Part shown: piece by piece, positions 60,709 to 64,000 of the stretch
Layout of the letters: the number at the start of each line of letters is the position of its first letter
Position numbering within the stretch: position 1 is the first letter of the stretch
The notes under the pieces: model-generated
The model's database searches: none
Told to the model about the DNA's origin: nothing
Seen by the model: only the letters and a program-made list of their open reading frames with translations
From: Oopsacas minuta
Taxonomy: Eukaryota; Porifera; Hexactinellida; Lyssacinosida; Leucopsacidae
Direction of reading: 5' to 3'
Assembly: GCA_024704765.1 (NCBI GenBank)
Contig: JAKMXF010000365.1
Span: 124,001 to 188,000, forward strand
DNA: 64,000 nucleotides
Translations under genes and position numbers: made by a program

Positions 60709-61057
60709 TTGTATTTTGTAATGCTAATATTTGTAAATTCATACAAAATGGCAAGCAATATGAAAAATCTGTGGACAGTGCAATAATGTATGTGTTAGCA
60801 TAGGACAATAGGATATTAGTTATTTGAGTATTCGGAGTGTGTGTTATAATTAGAATAAAGTGTTTTACAACGTATGGGTTTCATGTGAGTATACCTTCTA
60901 AATATCCATAGATTTTGATATGATCATACTTGGCAACTATCCTGCACCATCGCCCCGCGTTTTCTTTCACTCAGATAAATTTACAAATCAAAGGAAATGG
61001 TTAGACGAGGTAGTAAGTATGCGATGGATAACTGTTTGATCTAATAATATAATCATC

Positions 61058-61147
61058 TACTGTATTTCCTTGAATAGAGTAGACACCTGAGGTAGTCTTG
61101 GGATTAATAATCGCCGCGACTGCTATGCTATTCAAGGAAATACAGTA
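61058..61147. repeat. 90-bp MITE with perfect 20-bp inverted repeats
   Basis: TACTGTATTTCCTTGAATAG at 61058-61077 is repeated exactly inverted at 61128-61147, with TA at both ends as in Tc1/mariner MITEs. It sits in the 780-bp gap between the divergent MTRR and transcobalamin-like genes (60709-61488), which must hold both promoters; I see no other motif there. Confidence 0.92.
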
Positions 61148-61488
61148 TTTGTCCTGGAAGGCAAACATGACAAAACTCGAGTTAAATAGTGTTTAACGCA
61201 GTTTACGGCGAATTTTAATGATAAAGTTAAAATATTATAAATTGAAAAGTTACACAATATGATATTCTGCAAAAATTATAGGTGATGACATTCCTATTAC
61301 ACAATTAAATAACTAGGATTGAGCAATTGATTTGTATTCAATAAATTTCGTCAGTAGCTAAAAGCATTTCTCAATAGACACATGATTAATCAAGGTTGAC
61401 TAAACACAAGATTATCCTGCATGATTCAAGTATAAAAAAGGTGTTTTCCACAAAAATAAACAACAAAAAATAAATCTTCTCACTCAAG

Positions 61489-62300
61489 ATGACACTCAAT
61501 ATCTTAATACTGACATTACTCGTTATTACATACTCGAGTGCCCAGACAGAAATAACAATAACTGTGAATATTCAAGCACCGCAGTTTACTCCAAATCCAC
61601 CGCCAATAACGGTAAGAAATTATACATATTTCTAAAGTTTATTAGATTTCATAGTTAGAAACTGAAAATCGAATTCTACGCACTCGATTATCCTAATTAA
61701 CCGTTGGAAGCTAAGCTCTAGCTTATTTTTGGACTAGACGCAAAAAGGTGTGAAAATATGATAAACATAAGCAAAACCACCAATAAGATTGCAGGATTTT
61801 TCAATAGTATCATATCAGTAGAACCAATAGAATGCTAGTATTCAGTGTGACAAAGCCAGCAGTCAAATTGATCAAACATAACTCGCAAAAAAAGGTGTGA
61901 AAATATTAGTTCATAAAATCCTGACCACAATTACTCAAATTGTACCCATGTGCCACTTTCGATGCCATTTGGACCATTTTGTAATAATTCCAATTTCCTA
62001 TAGGTTAGCGTGCCAATTGGGGCAACAGCTTTAGAAGCTATAGAACTAGCTGCAGGGCAAAACAGCCAGTATCGGTTTGGAGGCACTAACTTTGGGCCAG
62101 GGCTCGGATGGCTGATCGACACATACAATGGACTCAGTAATGACCTCCAAGCTAACACCTGCTGGTTCTTCTTCATACGTCAACGGGGAGGAGAAGCGTT
62201 TAAGCCCAACAAGGGGGTGAGTACCTATCTGCTGTCGGTTGAGGAGACCATTATTTCATTCAGGTACCGGGAAGACACGGAGTTTTGCATAGAATTCTAA
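61489..62300 (+). CDS. Secreted transcobalamin C-terminal (beta) domain protein, 2 exons
   Basis: Exon 1 is 61489-61611 (41 codons) and exon 2 is 62004-62300; phase 0; 139 residues. The first ~19 residues (MTLNILILTLLVITYSSAQ) are a clear signal peptide with cleavage likely after SAQ or nearby. The mature part matches the small beta domain of transcobalamin/intrinsic factor (DUF4430 family): GATALEAIELAAGQN, FGPGLGWLIDTYNG, QANTCWFFFIRQRG, NKGVSTYLLSVEETIISFRY. In transcobalamin this domain covers bound B12. The alpha6-alpha6 barrel is absent, so it is a lone beta domain. It is head to head with MTRR. B12 or corrinoid handling is inferred from family and context. Confidence 0.82.
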
Positions 62301-63543
62301 TTAAGAATCATAGTGTCTACAATTGTTATTATTTGTGTTTGTTAGAGTGTGATAAACTTGTTGTGTGATATTATATGTTTTCCCTCAGACATGGGAACCA
62401 CAGGGGTATAGTTCCAATGCCCAATGGACCCATTTGACATACCCAAAGTGGTGTCGGCAAGTCTTGTGCCTTTAAATAATAATCAGGTATATAATCGGAT
62501 AGAAATGTTATTGTTGATATATACATCTTAAGGTGGTTGTATGGACGAATCTTGCATTCCTATTACACAAGGATGTCGTCAAGCTTTGCTACATTCACGT
62601 TTACATATTTGAAGAAATGTATCGAGGGCCAATGAGGCTAATATCCCGCCAAACTACTAAATCTTTAATTGTCAAGTATACGTTTATTACAGCTAGTATT
62701 TTGAATCAACTGATTGCATCAACTGTAGCAGAATGTTAGGGCGGGGATTCTTTGCATGTTTGCTTTCTTTATTCAGATATTTTATTGATTATGTAACTAC
62801 TAAGGTATACGATGAACAAAGGCATGACGGAAGAAAGTACAAAAGGAATTTAACACCTAAGAGCAATAGAAATATTACAGATGACATAGTGCTATAAAAT
62901 GAGTATTTTTCATTTACTTTCAGCAAAAAAACTCTAACCAATATGAAATTCTAGAAGGGTACGAAGGTGTAGAATTGTTTTCTCTTTCGAATGGTGTGGA
63001 AATTTTGGCACCTTTGCTTTCATAATTTTTGCTAGAGGCCAGACAAATGTTTGACCAGTGTGAAATAATGACACTTTGTAGTTTTGGCTGCGGGGAGCTT
63101 AAGGAGAAAAAAAATTGTATAGGCAACCATTTCACTACTGGGTCACAATACTAAAGTATGTCAGCACAGTAAAACTTTGCAATCTCTAGAAAGGGTAAGG
63201 ATTCATTCAGGACTCCTTACGCAAGGTATCGAATGCTAAATTAGAATTTCAAACAAACTTGTGGTGAAAGAAAGCATTAACAACATTCCAAACTATGTTT
63301 ACACAGAGTTAAGAAAATATGATACAAAAAGTTGAGAAAATATGCTGTTTAGTGCCCTCAGCATACCTTTGTGCTTTCTGACGTACAATCAAGGTTAATA
63401 TATTAGATAAATAGGTGCTTCTGATACTCACAAAGAATATTCTAGGACACACTGCCATTTAGTATAAATACGAGTGTCACCTAGTGAATTGCCATAATCG
63501 CGACTAATCACCTAAATCAGCTGATACGATAATAAATATTACA
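62301..63543. other. 1.2-kb gap without a recognised gene
   Basis: AT-rich. Plus- and minus-strand frames of 68-71 codons at 62533-62739 and 62920-63135 have no protein-like features. The right end should contain the promoter of the gene at 63544. Confidence 0.5.
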
Positions 63544-63993
63544 ATGGCGGAAAGATATCCGAATCGGGGGCAGGAAAGAGCGCCCACTAATAGGGAGAAT
63601 AGGTGGATAGAAATATTGAAGCGGAGAAATGAAATCATGAGGGAGCAAATCGAATACTTTATAAATAGCACGATCAGGAAGGCACACGAAATTGTGGATT
63701 GGTTTAAAGAAAAGGGCATACTTATTATTAAAACTAAATTTCAAGAGAAAGAGCCGCAAGCAAAAAAAATATACAACAAAATCGAAGATCTCCAAGCCGA
63801 ATTAGACGTGCTATTAGTTACTTGTGAAGACAGAACAGCCAGTGCGGAGGAAGCTGAGATGATAGAGCAGATTATACAACAGATAGGAGTAGAAGAATGC
63901 AAATTCCAAGACACGATACCTGATATCAAATCTTACCTAGATGGGCAGGCATTACGCGAAGTGTTGAAAGAAGATCTTCCTTTCGAAGATTAG
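63544..63993 (+). CDS. Small helical/coiled-coil protein, unidentified
   Basis: 149 residues from ATG to TAG, single frame. After a basic, disordered N-terminus (MAERYPNRGQERAP) the rest is predicted helical and highly charged (RRNEIMREQIEYFINST, KIYNKIEDLQAELDVLL, SAEEAEMIEQIIQQIG) and ends acidic (KEDLPFED). GC is higher than the flanks, which supports coding. The start and coil faintly recall the N-terminus of the NHL gene at 12.7 kb (MAEHYP...), but without NHL repeats in view. A downstream exon beyond the window cannot be excluded. Confidence 0.6.
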   Translation: MAERYPNRGQERAPTNRENRWIEILKRRNEIMREQIEYFINSTIRKAHEIVDWFKEKGILIIKTKFQEKEPQAKKIYNKIEDLQAELDVLLVTCEDRTASAEEAEMIEQIIQQIGVEECKFQDTIPDIKSYLDGQALREVLKEDLPFED

Positions 63994-64000
63994 AAAGACA

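Noticed and set aside
62533-63135. Frames of 68 and 71 codons between the last two genes
   Set aside because: No motif, no splice support, random-like composition.

Overview
The window looks like a compact, intron-rich, AT-rich invertebrate nuclear genome. The evidence is GT-AG introns (many under 300 bp), GTAAGT-type donors, animal genes (methionine synthase reductase, Cdk2, PRIM1, 14-3-3, Maf-like bZIP, transcobalamin-like protein, RING/NHL proteins), many short non-autonomous DNA transposons, and (CAAA)n/(GTTT)n tracts. An early-branching animal such as a sponge, possibly a glass sponge, is my guess from gene density and the NHL family; nothing in the sequence proves it. I joined exons by hand using splice sites, phase and protein-family similarity. 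I ran no database search.

Layout. 0-17 kb: an NHL-repeat gene entering from the left, a small coiled-coil gene, an intronless divergent myosin I-like gene, a GCGGGATATAAATAAA minisatellite, a small unidentified gene, seryl-tRNA synthetase (7 exons), PDCD5, a piece of a duplicated dihydrouridine synthase gene, an intact NHL gene, the parent dihydrouridine synthase, and an NHL pseudogene. The pseudogene is an inverted copy of the first gene, broken by a 35-bp deletion. 17-24 kb: a Cdk2-type kinase (8 exons) whose 2.9-kb intron holds an oppositely oriented RING-coiled coil-NHL gene, then glutaredoxin and a PRCC-like gene. 24-43 kb: a Maf-like bZIP gene, then a 14-kb DNA primase small subunit gene (PRIM1, 11 exons including one of 32 bp). 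It occupies what first looks like a gene desert and carries a phosphatidylinositol synthase gene and an NHL gene in its introns. 43-64 kb: cystathionine gamma-lyase, a 12-exon coiled-coil gene, methionine synthase reductase (18 exons) with a whole 14-3-3 gene inside one intron, a divergently transcribed secreted transcobalamin beta-domain protein, and a small helical protein.

Three themes stand out. First, three genes host four complete genes in their introns. Second, five NHL-repeat loci lie in 40 kb, four of them without introns in the repeat region. Third, cystathionine gamma-lyase, methionine synthase reductase and a transcobalamin-like protein lie within 20 kb, which suggests a methionine/B12 neighbourhood.

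The most unusual structure is a tandem array of four ~340-bp units at 49.06-50.20 kb, inside intron 1 of the coiled-coil gene. Each unit has a tRNA-like core (A box, B box, anticodon arm; one unit has lost it) inside a long terminal hairpin, and most are followed by a run of four or five T's on the coding strand. They look like a family of Pol III-type genes whose anticodon triplet differs between copies.
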